This document shows positions 18,023 to 26,279 of a DNA stretch of 64,000 bases, one piece after another (the stretch's first letter is position 1; each line of letters begins with the position of its first letter). The stretch covers positions 29,717 to 93,716 of the forward strand of contig JBAVYH010000032.1 in assembly GCA_049698695.1 (NCBI GenBank), given 5' to 3'. Source of the stretch: Bog-375 sp049698695 (GTDB lineage Bacteria; Acidobacteriota; Terriglobia; Bryobacterales; Bryobacteraceae). Under the pieces are notes generated by a model. It was not told the DNA's origin. It saw nothing but the letters and a program-made list of their open reading frames with translations, and searched no databases. Both the position numbers and the translations under genes were made by a program.

Positions 18023-20734
18023 ATGGCGTTGATCTCAGGCACCAAACTTGGCCCATACGAAATCCTCTCCCCGCTGGGCGCGGGAGGCATGGGAGAGGTG
18101 TATCGCGCGCACGACGGCAAGCTTAACCGTGACGTGGCGCTGAAGGTATTGCCCGAAGGACTGGCCTGCGATCCCGACCGCATGGCACGCTTCCAACGCG
18201 AAGCGCAGGTGCTTGCCGCGCTCAATCATCCCAACATCGCCGCGATTTACGGTCTTGAGGAATCCGGCGGCGTGCGGGCGCTGGTGATGGAGTTGGTAGA
18301 AGGCCCCACGCTGGCGGAACGGATTCGCGTGGGCACCGCGGGCGCCGGCCCTGTGCCAGACGGCGGACGACAACACAGGTCACGCCTGCAGGCTGAGGAC
18401 GCGCTCCCGATCGCCAGGCAAATCGCCGAAGCGCTGGAGTACGCGCACGAAAAAGCCATCATCCACCGCGATTTGAAACCCGCCAACATTAAGATCACGC
18501 CGGAGGGCACGGTTAAAGTCCTCGATTTCGGCCTCGCCAAAGCGCTAGGGCGCGAAGGCCCGGCCGGCGACATCTCAAACTCGCCAACGCTGACCGCGAC
18601 GCAGGCCGGTGTGATCCTCGGTACCGTGGCTTACATGTCGCCTGAGCAGGCGAGGGGAAAAGCCATGGATCGCCGCACCGACATCTGGGCCTTCGGCTGC
18701 GTGCTGTTCGAAATGCTCGCGGGACAGAAGGCTTTCGAAGGCGAGACGGTTTCGGACCTTCTGGCCGCGATCATCCGCGCCGAACCCGATTGGAACGCGC
18801 TGCCCGATACAACGCCCGCTTCGATTCAACGCCTCATTCGCCGCTGCCTCAACAAGGACCCAAAGCAGCGCTTGCGCGACATCGGCGATGCGCGCATCGC
18901 GATCGAAGAAACGCTGACCGGCGTTGGGGCGGGCCCGAGCGTCCGCCCCGCCGGCGGAATCGAGCCGAGCGCGCACACCGGCACGCCCTTGCGTGCGCTG
19001 CCATGGCTCGCCATGGGCCTGTTTGCAGGCGCCCTGCTTTCCGGCGTGGTGGTCTGGAGGCTGGCGGCGCCGGCGCCGCGGGCCGCCATGCATTTCAGCG
19101 ACGTCACCAATTTTGCCGGCGTCCAGGCGCAGCCGGCGCTCTCGCCCGACGGCCGCTCGGTAGCCTTCGTCTCAAACCGCGACGGCAATTACAACATCTA
19201 CGTCGGCTTGGTTCACGGCGGGAACCTGGTCCAAATCACCAACGACCCAAACCTCAAATCGGGCCCGCACTGGTCGCCCGATGGGACCATGATCGCTTAC
19301 GCGCGGCTCGATCATTCGGGCATTTGGGACATCTGGGAAGTACCGGCGCTGGGTGGGACGCCACGGCGGCTGATTCTGAACGCCGAGGATCCGGCTTGGT
19401 CGCCCGACGGCCGCTCGCTCGCTTACGAAAACACGGCCAACGGTGCGCTTTGGATTTCCGGCATCTCCGGCGAGGACGCGCGCCAGGTGGCGCCAGTCCC
19501 AGACCCCTCGATGCAGAATACCGAACCGCGTTTTTCTCCGGATGGCCGCCAGCTCGCTTTTACGCTCAAGTCGCCAGGGCCTTACGGCGAGTTGCGAGTT
19601 GTGGACCTTGCTTCGGGCAATGTCCGCCAGTTGACGCACGATATAGCGCTGGCGCTTTCGCCCGCCTGGTCGCCGGACGGGCGCTCCATCTACTTCGCCT
19701 CGAGCCGTGGCGGGTCTATGAACATTTGGAAAATCGCCGCGGCCGGAGGTGAGCCGGAACAAATCACCGCCGGCCAAGGCGACGATGCACAATTGGATGT
19801 CTCAGCCGATGGGAAGAGGATCGTTTTCTCGACCTTCCGCGAGAATATCAATATCGTCCAATTGGACCTCGCGGCAAAGGCAGGGCAGCAGAACGCGAAA
19901 CCGCTCACCACCGACCCCGCGCGGAACCAGGTTACCCCAGTCTACTCTGCTGACGGAAAACGCCTCGCCTATTTTTCCAATTTCAAGGGCGTCGAAAAAG
20001 AAGACATCTGGGTGGCCGATGCCGACGGCTCCAATCCAGTGCATCTGGTTCAGGATGGGCGAATCAACGTTTTCCCCCAATGGACTCCGGACAACCAGCA
20101 CCTGATCTATCTCTCTCGCTCCCAAGTCACTCGGGCGCGCACAGATGAGTATCGCAGCGTCGCCGTCTCCGGCGGAGCGCCGCAAACGATACTCAAGGGC
20201 GCGGTGGACCGCGAGTTCGATGTCGGGTCCCAGGGACTGCTGCTGTTCAGAAGCTCCGGAGGTGAAGTCCAATCCTTTGACCCATCGAACAATCAGACGC
20301 AGACCCTGGCTACTCCTCCCGCCACGGAGAAGTGGGGGATGTTGCGTTGGTCGCCCGACGGCCATTCGGCTGCCTACCGTGTAGAGCCGAGCCAGGAAGA
20401 CGATCCGAATGCGGGACTCTGGGTGGATGACTTCGGGACCGCGCCGCGCCAGGTCTTCCGTGGCTGGGTTGACGCGTATGTCCGAGGTCCTGGGAATGAG
20501 ATTTACATCCTTGAGGGCAAGCCGGATTTGAATGGCGTGTTGTGGAAGGTCGGTTGGAACGGCCAGGGCCTCACTCGCACTTCCACAACCATCCGCATGA
20601 TCCATTCTTATTGGAGTCAGTTAGTGAGGGATTCCCAGGATTCCTTCGACGTTTCTCCCGACGGACGCCACGTGGCCGTCAACGCGCAGGGGGCCTTGCA
20701 GGCAAATATCGGCATGATTGAAAACGTTCGCTAG
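18023..20734 (+). CDS. Transmembrane Ser/Thr protein kinase with TolB-like beta-propeller
   Basis: 903 residues. The kinase domain (about 10-290) has the glycine loop GAGGMGEVY, Lys41 in VALKVLP, catalytic HRDLKPANI (Asp150), DFG (Asp168) and SPEQARGK in place of APE. An unusual Gly/Arg-rich insert lies at about 104-125. One transmembrane helix follows (WLAMGLFAGALLSGVVVW, around 330). The extracytoplasmic half carries repeated WD40-like/PD40 units (SPDGRSVAFVSNRDGNYNIYV; WSPDGTMIAYAR; FSPDGRQLAFTLK; WSPDGRSIYFASSRGGSMNIW) forming a TolB-type propeller, presumably the sensor. This fusion is common in Acidobacteria. The ligand and target are unknown; it is transcribed alone. Confidence 0.95.
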   Translation: MALISGTKLGPYEILSPLGAGGMGEVYRAHDGKLNRDVALKVLPEGLACDPDRMARFQREAQVLAALNHPNIAAIYGLEESGGVRALVMELVEGPTLAERIRVGTAGAGPVPDGGRQHRSRLQAEDALPIARQIAEALEYAHEKAIIHRDLKPANIKITPEGTVKVLDFGLAKALGREGPAGDISNSPTLTATQAGVILGTVAYMSPEQARGKAMDRRTDIWAFGCVLFEMLAGQKAFEGETVSDLLAAIIRAEPDWNALPDTTPASIQRLIRRCLNKDPKQRLRDIGDARIAIEETLTGVGAGPSVRPAGGIEPSAHTGTPLRALPWLAMGLFAGALLSGVVVWRLAAPAPRAAMHFSDVTNFAGVQAQPALSPDGRSVAFVSNRDGNYNIYVGLVHGGNLVQITNDPNLKSGPHWSPDGTMIAYARLDHSGIWDIWEVPALGGTPRRLILNAEDPAWSPDGRSLAYENTANGALWISGISGEDARQVAPVPDPSMQNTEPRFSPDGRQLAFTLKSPGPYGELRVVDLASGNVRQLTHDIALALSPAWSPDGRSIYFASSRGGSMNIWKIAAAGGEPEQITAGQGDDAQLDVSADGKRIVFSTFRENINIVQLDLAAKAGQQNAKPLTTDPARNQVTPVYSADGKRLAYFSNFKGVEKEDIWVADADGSNPVHLVQDGRINVFPQWTPDNQHLIYLSRSQVTRARTDEYRSVAVSGGAPQTILKGAVDREFDVGSQGLLLFRSSGGEVQSFDPSNNQTQTLATPPATEKWGMLRWSPDGHSAAYRVEPSQEDDPNAGLWVDDFGTAPRQVFRGWVDAYVRGPGNEIYILEGKPDLNGVLWKVGWNGQGLTRTSTTIRMIHSYWSQLVRDSQDSFDVSPDGRHVAVNAQGALQANIGMIENVR

Positions 20735-20893
20735 CAGATTTGGAGATTAGAACGGGAGTTGGACCGAGGGGCCGGAAGAATGAGTCTTGCGGGAAAAACT
20801 TCTTGGGAACTTTACGGCTCCGCAGCAGCAGTAATAAGAATCGTCGCGCAGAGCGCGGCGCCACCCAGAGAAAAGGCGCTCGAAGGCTTGCGG

Positions 20894-21364
20894 TTAAGCC
20901 AGCGGGCGGTTGAACAGAGGATCATCCGCTGTTTCGGCGGGATCGGCGCCGGTCTGCAGCGAATCGAGCGACTCCAGCACGCGCCCCAACAGGCTGTCCG
21001 TCTGTGAAACGGTCGATTTCAGCGTGTCGATGGATTTGGCTTGCGCACTCAGCCGGCTGTCCAGTGACGTCATCGTTCTCGATAGCAATTCTTCCATCGC
21101 CCCAATGATCTGGGTGGTGGAAGGAACGTCCGCCAGACGTGTGGTGTGCTCTTGAAGGCTTGTCTCAATCCGGCTGAAGCGCTCGGCATTGGCCGATTCC
21201 TGCGCCACCAGCTTGTTTTCCAAATTGGTTAACCCAGTTTGCAGATCCTTCGTCGCCGCCGCACAAGCGCAACTTTGCCTCCGAGTGCCCGCGGTCAGCG
21301 CCCCTGCCGCGATCCCCGCCAGGAAGATCGCCATCCGGGGCAGGATACTTATCGTTCGTGCCAT
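20894..21364 (-). CDS. Membrane-anchored coiled-coil protein
   Basis: 156 residues. The ATG at 21364 follows AAGGGG by 7 nt. An N-terminal hydrophobic segment (ILPRMAIFLAGIAAGALTAGT) is followed by a Cys-containing CACAA stretch, then long heptad-rich helix (TKDLQTGLTNLENKLVAQESANAERFSRIETSLQEHTTRL...SRTMTSLDSRLSAQAKSIDTLKSTVSQTDSLLGRVLESLDSLQT) covering about 40-140. It resembles laterally acting coiled-coil or MCP-like stalk proteins but matches no family I recognise. It is divergent from the histidine kinase gene, and the shared spacer holds a perfect 16-base palindrome. Confidence 0.75.
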   Translation of the reverse strand: MARTISILPRMAIFLAGIAAGALTAGTRRQSCACAAATKDLQTGLTNLENKLVAQESANAERFSRIETSLQEHTTRLADVPSTTQIIGAMEELLSRTMTSLDSRLSAQAKSIDTLKSTVSQTDSLLGRVLESLDSLQTGADPAETADDPLFNRPLA

Positions 21365-21444
21365 TTGTCCACCCCTTGCAATGCTATCTCTTTATAATAC
21401 TTTCCACCATGTTATCGCAAGTTTTCGATCTGGTTACCCCAGTA

Positions 21445-21460
21445 CCAGGTACGTACCTGG
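21445..21460. promoter_or_regulatory. 16-base perfect palindrome, candidate operator
   Basis: CCAGGTACGTACCTGG is a perfect dyad in the spacer between the divergent coiled-coil and histidine kinase genes. The AT-rich TTTATAATACTTTCC at about 21391-21405 lies on the coiled-coil side and could be its -10 region. The dimeric symmetry suits a LuxR/TetR-type regulator, but the binder is unknown. Confidence 0.5.
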
Positions 21461-21527
21461 ATTGATACGAAAAGTTCCTTTCTGCGATTCTAGTTAGGAA
21501 TAATCCTTTGGCGTAGGAGATCTCTGG

Positions 21528-22568
21528 TTGAACCACGGCACCGACATCGGCCCAGCCGGCGGGAGCGCGGCCTCATTTCCTATGCTGATCCAATGCAGCG
21601 AAGCCGGACACGTGCTTTGGATGAGTCCAACCGCACGCGCCGCGCTCGGCGAAGCGCGCAGTCTCACTGACACCGTTGTTTCGGCTTCGGAAAGGCCTTG
21701 GGATCGGCCCGCGCACTCCCACGGGATCTGCCTATCTCTCATCTACGGCGCGGCGGATGGGTTGCTGCTCAGCGCGCAACTGCTTCGCCGGGAGGAGGAG
21801 ACACGCCAGGAGTCCGCCTTGCAAGGGCTCGAGGGCGAAATCCTGAGCCGCTTCTTTCGCCTGCAGCAGACCGCAAGCAAGCTGGTGGCGCAAGCCAGGC
21901 GGCGCCAAGCCGGCGGCGGCCGCGCTGTTATCGAACTGATCGAAGATGAGCGGGCCCGCCTGGGGCGTGAGTTGCACACTGGAGTGGGACAGTTGCTGGT
22001 CAGCATCTTGCGCCAGGCGGAAATGGCGCAGGGGCAGTTGCCGGGTACCGGATCGGCGGTAAGCGAAACCTTCGGCCGTATTTCGACCGCTGCCTCCGAG
22101 GCCCTGGCGCTGGTGCGCTCCATGAGCGCACGGCTCCATCCCCCCGAGTGGCAACGGCTCACTCTGGAAGCCGCACTGGAACAATTGTGGCAAATCAGCG
22201 GCATCCCACAGCGGTACCAGGCCGAACTCGAGCTCGCCGCCCTCCCCGTCCAGCCCGAGCCGGTAATCAAGACGCTGTTCTATCGCGCGGCGCAGGAGGC
22301 TCTTTCCAATGTTGACCAGCATGCCCACGCTTCGCGCCTTCGCCTGGCCTTGGCCGTCAACGCCGACAGGATCGAGCTGACGGTGTGGGACAATGGCCCC
22401 GGTATCGATACCGCCGCCCTGGCCGCTGCCCCCGCCCGGATCGCCACCGGACTCGGACTGCGGTCCATCCGCGAACAGGCTGCGGCGGTCGGTGGAAAGA
22501 TGATGCTGCAAAGCGGGCCCCTTGGCACTAAACTGGTGGTTTCGGCGCCTTTTGCTGTTCCGGCTTAG
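21528..22568 (+). CDS. Soluble NarL-type sensor histidine kinase
   Basis: 346 residues from a TTG at 21528 that follows AGGAGA by 7 nt; no better start exists downstream. There is no signal peptide or membrane helix. The N-terminal ~85 residues resemble a degenerate PAS domain. The HisKA_3 dimerisation helix contains ERARLGRELHTGVGQ with the phosphoacceptor His150. The ATPase domain has an N-box (QEALSNVDQHAHAS), G1 (DNGPGID) and G2 (GLGLRSIREQAAAVGG). The residue after the His, normally acidic in HDxxxQ, is Thr. Together with the next gene (21 nt downstream) it forms a two-component pair, presumably sensing a cytoplasmic cue. Confidence 0.9.
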   Translation: MNHGTDIGPAGGSAASFPMLIQCSEAGHVLWMSPTARAALGEARSLTDTVVSASERPWDRPAHSHGICLSLIYGAADGLLLSAQLLRREEETRQESALQGLEGEILSRFFRLQQTASKLVAQARRRQAGGGRAVIELIEDERARLGRELHTGVGQLLVSILRQAEMAQGQLPGTGSAVSETFGRISTAASEALALVRSMSARLHPPEWQRLTLEAALEQLWQISGIPQRYQAELELAALPVQPEPVIKTLFYRAAQEALSNVDQHAHASRLRLALAVNADRIELTVWDNGPGIDTAALAAAPARIATGLGLRSIREQAAAVGGKMMLQSGPLGTKLVVSAPFAVPA

Positions 22569-22589
22569 GCCGCTTGTCGAGAAGAGAAG

Positions 22590-23240
22590 ATGGATCAAAC
22601 CCGTCCCACGACCGTGGTCCTGGCTGACGACCATGCCATCGTCCGCGAGGGATTTGCCGCCCTCTGCGCGTCTCAGGGCATGCAGGTTCTGGGGCAATGC
22701 TCCGATGGCTCCCAGGCGCTCGAGATGATCCGCACCCTGCAGCCGGACTTCGCCATCCTCGACTTGCATATGCCCGGAATGGACGGAGCCGAGGTCGTAC
22801 GCCAGTTGCGCATCGGAGGTTGCACCGCCAAGATCATCATCCTCTCCATCAGCCGCGAAGAAGATACCGTCCGCAGGGCCTTGCGCGCCGGCGCAGACGC
22901 GTACCTCTTAAAGGATGGTCCGGCTCGCCACCTGCAGGATGCAGTCACCTTTGTACGCGATGGCGGCGTTTACATTTCGCCCCTGCTGCGCGGCGCCGGA
23001 CTCTTCACCCAACCCCACGAGAATCCGGCCGAGAATCCGCTGGCTTCGCTCAGCCCCCGCGAACTCGAAGTCTTTCAGCAGCTCGTGAATGGTCTGCGCG
23101 CCAAGGATATTGCCAAATTGCTGGAGATCAGCCCCAAGACCGTGGATACTTACCGCGCCAGCCTGTTTCGCAAACTGAATGTCCAGGACTTGGTTGGCCT
23201 GGTCAAGTTTGCGATTGACCGCGGACTCACGACCACATGA
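22590..23240 (+). CDS. NarL/FixJ-family response regulator
   Basis: 216 residues. The receiver domain has the acidic pair D13/D14 (VVLADDHAIVREGF), phosphorylation site D58 (FAILDLHMPGMDGAEVV), and the conserved Lys in YLLKDGPARHLQDAV. A C-terminal LuxR-type HTH follows (NPLASLSPRELEVFQQLVNGLRAKDIAKLLEISPKTVDTYRASLFRKLNVQDLVGLVKFAI). It would be phosphorylated by the kinase encoded just upstream and bind DNA as a dimer. Its 3' end overlaps that of the small minus-strand gene by 14 nt. Candidate binding sites are the palindromes at 21445-21460 and 23460-23480. Confidence 0.95.
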   Translation: MDQTRPTTVVLADDHAIVREGFAALCASQGMQVLGQCSDGSQALEMIRTLQPDFAILDLHMPGMDGAEVVRQLRIGGCTAKIIILSISREEDTVRRALRAGADAYLLKDGPARHLQDAVTFVRDGGVYISPLLRGAGLFTQPHENPAENPLASLSPRELEVFQQLVNGLRAKDIAKLLEISPKTVDTYRASLFRKLNVQDLVGLVKFAIDRGLTTT

Positions 23241-23439
23241 CTGCGGTTCGCAGGCTGACGCATTCGCCTGGAACATCTTCCTGCGCAAGCTGATAGTCCT
23301 CTAGTGAGCGAATCAGCTCTTCAACCGCAAGGCGACGGCGGTACAGGCGCTCCAGTGCCCGTCGTCGGATATAATCCACCGACAGGAGGCGGCTGCGTTC
23401 AGGTGACGAGGGAGGGGGGAGGATGATCGCGTTCGTCAT
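23227..23439 (-). CDS. Small basic hypothetical protein
   Basis: 70 residues from the ATG at 23439 (MTNAIILPPPSSPERSRLLSVDYIRRRALERLYRRRLAVEELIRSLEDYQ). A TTG three codons upstream is possible, but AGGA then sits too close to it. The protein is Arg/Leu-rich and mostly helical in its centre, with no recognisable family. It converges on the response regulator (14-base overlap). A 21-base inverted repeat and an AT-rich leader lie directly upstream, so it may be an autonomous, regulated unit and perhaps a target of the two-component pair. Confidence 0.6.
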   Translation of the reverse strand: MTNAIILPPPSSPERSRLLSVDYIRRRALERLYRRRLAVEELIRSLEDYQLAQEDVPGECVSLRTAVMWS

Positions 23440-23459
23440 GGTGGTCAATTCCTAAGTAC

Positions 23460-23480
23460 GCCTAGTCATTATGACTAGGC
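23460..23480. promoter_or_regulatory. 21-base inverted repeat, candidate operator
   Basis: GCCTAGTCAT-T-ATGACTAGGC has perfect 10-base arms around one central base, about 20 nt upstream of the small minus-strand gene's start. It is not followed by a T-run in either direction that would make it a convincing terminator. A ten-base string just beyond it (23490-23499) recurs ahead of the histidine kinase gene. Confidence 0.5.
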
Positions 23481-23971
23481 CGAAGTTCAGAATAATCCTA
23501 ACGGCCAACGGAAATCAAGCCAAATTATAGGTAAATCAGATAAAAATATCGGGTATACTGCTGTTCCCAAATGGCGGGGAGGGGCAGCCCGCGCGTTCAC
23601 AGCCTACCCCCCACCTAGTTCTAAGTGATTCACCTGAGCAAACCGGCCGCCTCACGGCACCAGCGATCCGTGGGGTCCCGGGCTGTTCGCGAATACGCCG
23701 CACCAGCCGTTTGTGGTGTACTCTTCCGCGAGATTTCACCCAACAGACCCAGTGTTTTCACCCAGTCGGGTTTCAGACGGGATTTCCATCAGTGTGAAGG
23801 AATATCCAGCACACAGATAACAAAAGACTTTGGAATCGTTAATTCTCCTGTTCCGTTTGGATGGCTAGGTGCTTGCTCCCGCTCGGTAGTCTTGCGCTTA
23901 TTCGTCCTGCGGGTCGCTTCCCGTCCTGGACGGACATTGATAAAAAGAGAGTTTCGATTTGGAGAACTAGT
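23481..23971. promoter_or_regulatory. Long upstream region of the multiheme cytochrome operon
   Basis: About 490 bases with no supported gene. The first 100 bases are markedly AT-rich for this window (ATTATAGGTAAATCAG, then TAAAAATATCGGGTATACTG). They contain a possible -10, TATACT, at 23554-23559, without a good -35. The remaining sequence leads to GGAGA at 23961-23965, the ribosome-binding site of the first decaheme gene. If the promoter call is right the 5' leader is about 400 nt, long enough for RNA-level control, though I see no riboswitch I can name. Confidence 0.45.
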
Positions 23972-26185
23972 ATGCGGATTCCTCAGTCGGTGTTCGCGAT
24001 TGGCCGTTACACATTGATCCTGGCGGTTCTGGCCCCATCGATCATGCTGCTGAACGGAGACGTGAAAAAGAATGTGTTTGGCGTGCACGATGCTGCGCGC
24101 TACGCTGACCCGAACGTGATCGAGTACATTCAGCCGGGCCTCAAGTTTACTGTCGTGTCGGCCAAGATCGCTTCCGACGGCACCATCAGTGTCGACTACA
24201 AGATCGCCGATCCCACCGGCGCAGCGCTCGATTCAGCCGGGATCGTCACTCCGGGGCCGGTATCCGCCAGTTTTCTGGCTGCGTACATCCCCGCCGGGCA
24301 AGCGCAATTCGCGTCGTACATCATCCGGACGGTCTCGGCAGTCACGGGCAGCGCCACCGGCACCCAAGCTTCCGGGGATTCGGGCGGCACCACGCAGACC
24401 GTGGCCACCGGCGAGTACATTTATACGTTCAAGACCAAGGCGCCGGCGGGATTCAACGCCAGCCTCACGAATCGGATCGGCATCTACGGTTCCCGCAACC
24501 TGACGCAATGGGGCCTCGGCACGGACTACGCCGATACCACGTTTGACTTCGTGCCGGCCGGAGGCACCCCGGCGCCGCGCGATGTCGTGCGCAACGCGGA
24601 TTGCAATGCCTGCCACGGCAGTGCGGCCACTTCTACCGGCTCGAACGGCCTGGCAGCCCACGGCGGCTCGCGGAAATCGGTCGGCCTTTGCATCATTTGC
24701 CACCAGCCGCAGACCGTGGACCCGAATACCGGCAATTCGCTGGACATGAAAGTCTTCATCCATAAGATTCACCTGGGGAGTTCGCTTCCCAGCGTGCAGG
24801 CTGGGAAGCCTTACCAGGTCTTCGGCCACAACAACGCAGTGAGCGATTGGTCCACGGTGGTTTACCCCGCGGACGCGCGGCGCTGCCAGACGTGCCACAA
24901 CCCCAAGAACGGAGCGGCCCAGACCAGCGCATGGCTAACGACCCCCGGTGCCGCCGCCTGCGGTTCCTGCCACGACAATGCCAATTTTGCGACCGGCGTC
25001 AACCACGCCGGCGGACCGCAGCCGGACGACAGCGAGTGCGCGAACTGCCACATTCAGCAGGGCGAGCTGCCGTTTGACGCGTCCATCCTTGGCGCCCACA
25101 CCATTCCGGCATATGCGCCGGGCGTTCCGGGCATCAACTTCACCCTGGTCAGCGTGGCCAATGGCACCGCCGGCCAGAAGCCGACCGTTACCTTCACGGT
25201 CAAGGATAACAGCGGCAATCCGATTCCGATGAGCACCTTCGCGGCGAACTCCGGGTCGCTGTCGCTGACCATGGCCGGGCCTACCTCCGATTACGGCTAC
25301 ACCAATTTCGGCGTCAGCACCACCCCGGGCTACGTCACTGAGAGCGTCACGACGGCAGCCCAGTGCGGCACTTCCGGCACCTGCACCTACGCCTTCACCC
25401 ACCCGGTTCCGGCAGGCGCCACCGGCACTTACGCCATCGGCATCGAGGGGCGCATGAGCATCACCCTGCTCGCCGGCACCACCTCCCAGACCACCGCCCA
25501 ATACAGCGGCCACAACCAGGTGATTTACTTCTCCGTGGACGGTACCCCGGTGCAGCCGCGGCGCACCGTGGTGGCCATGGCCAACTGCAATGCGTGCCAT
25601 GCCGACCTGGAACTGCACGGCTCCTTGCGCAACGACACCGCCTACTGCGTGCTGTGCCACAACCCGAGCAACACCGATTTCACCACCCGGCCGACCTCCA
25701 CGGTGGCGTCGTATCAGACGCTGCCGCCCCAGGGGATCAATTTCGCGATGATGGTTCACAAGATCCATACCGGATTAAACCTGGAAGCCAACTTCAACCA
25801 GGACTACATCATCGTTGGGCATGGCGGCGCGACAAGCGATTTTGGCGCAGCATTCGCTTCCGTGCCGGCCGCGATTCCCAACAGTGGAGTCCGCTTCCCG
25901 GTGATGGGCCCCACGGGCCAGGTGCAGGACACCACCCAGTGCTACATGTGCCACACCGGCGGTTCGGAAGGCGTCTTCCCCGAGGGTAAGAACGCGGTTA
26001 CCGATCCGGAGGGCTTGCTCAATCCGGCGCCCGCCACCACTTCGGCTTGCACGGCCTGCCACTTGAACACTTCCGCGTTTGCCCACGCGGTTTCGCAGAC
26101 CGATCCCAAGTTCGGCGAGACCTGCGACGTCTGCCATGCCACCGGTCAGGCGTTCGACGTGGATGTCGTCCACGCTGGCAAGTAA
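23972..26185 (+). CDS. OmcA/MtrC-family decaheme c-type cytochrome (copy 1)
   Basis: 737 residues from the ATG at 23972, six bases after GGAGA; the in-frame extension upstream lacks homology to copy 2. A signal peptide (YTLILAVLAPSIMLLNG) lacks a lipobox cysteine. Ten CxxCH sites lie between about residues 211 and 720: CNACH, CIICH, CQTCH, CGSCH, CANCH, then CNACH, CVLCH, CYMCH, CTACH and CDVCH. The five-plus-five split with beta-sandwich sequence between and before the heme blocks is the OmcA/MtrC pattern. Such proteins transfer electrons at the cell surface to metal oxides or other extracellular acceptors. It is the first gene of a five-gene cytochrome/porin run. Confidence 0.93.
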   Translation: MRIPQSVFAIGRYTLILAVLAPSIMLLNGDVKKNVFGVHDAARYADPNVIEYIQPGLKFTVVSAKIASDGTISVDYKIADPTGAALDSAGIVTPGPVSASFLAAYIPAGQAQFASYIIRTVSAVTGSATGTQASGDSGGTTQTVATGEYIYTFKTKAPAGFNASLTNRIGIYGSRNLTQWGLGTDYADTTFDFVPAGGTPAPRDVVRNADCNACHGSAATSTGSNGLAAHGGSRKSVGLCIICHQPQTVDPNTGNSLDMKVFIHKIHLGSSLPSVQAGKPYQVFGHNNAVSDWSTVVYPADARRCQTCHNPKNGAAQTSAWLTTPGAAACGSCHDNANFATGVNHAGGPQPDDSECANCHIQQGELPFDASILGAHTIPAYAPGVPGINFTLVSVANGTAGQKPTVTFTVKDNSGNPIPMSTFAANSGSLSLTMAGPTSDYGYTNFGVSTTPGYVTESVTTAAQCGTSGTCTYAFTHPVPAGATGTYAIGIEGRMSITLLAGTTSQTTAQYSGHNQVIYFSVDGTPVQPRRTVVAMANCNACHADLELHGSLRNDTAYCVLCHNPSNTDFTTRPTSTVASYQTLPPQGINFAMMVHKIHTGLNLEANFNQDYIIVGHGGATSDFGAAFASVPAAIPNSGVRFPVMGPTGQVQDTTQCYMCHTGGSEGVFPEGKNAVTDPEGLLNPAPATTSACTACHLNTSAFAHAVSQTDPKFGETCDVCHATGQAFDVDVVHAGK

Positions 26186-26194
26186 GAGTTTGGT

Positions 26195-26240
26195 GCGGCA
26201 TCTCCGCGGCAGGGCTCGCTTCCGGCCACGGAGATGCCGC
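26195..26240 (+). promoter_or_regulatory. Strong intergenic hairpin between the two decaheme genes
   Basis: GCGGCATCTCCG (26195-26206) and CGGAGATGCCGC (26229-26240) pair perfectly over 12 bases around a 22-nt loop, starting 9 nt after the stop of copy 1. No T-run follows, so it is a weak intrinsic terminator at best. It could act as a processing or stabilising element that sets the ratio of the two paralogues. Confidence 0.6.
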
Positions 26241-26279
26241 TTGAAGTAGAAGTAAGGGATTCATTTTTTGGAGAACAGC

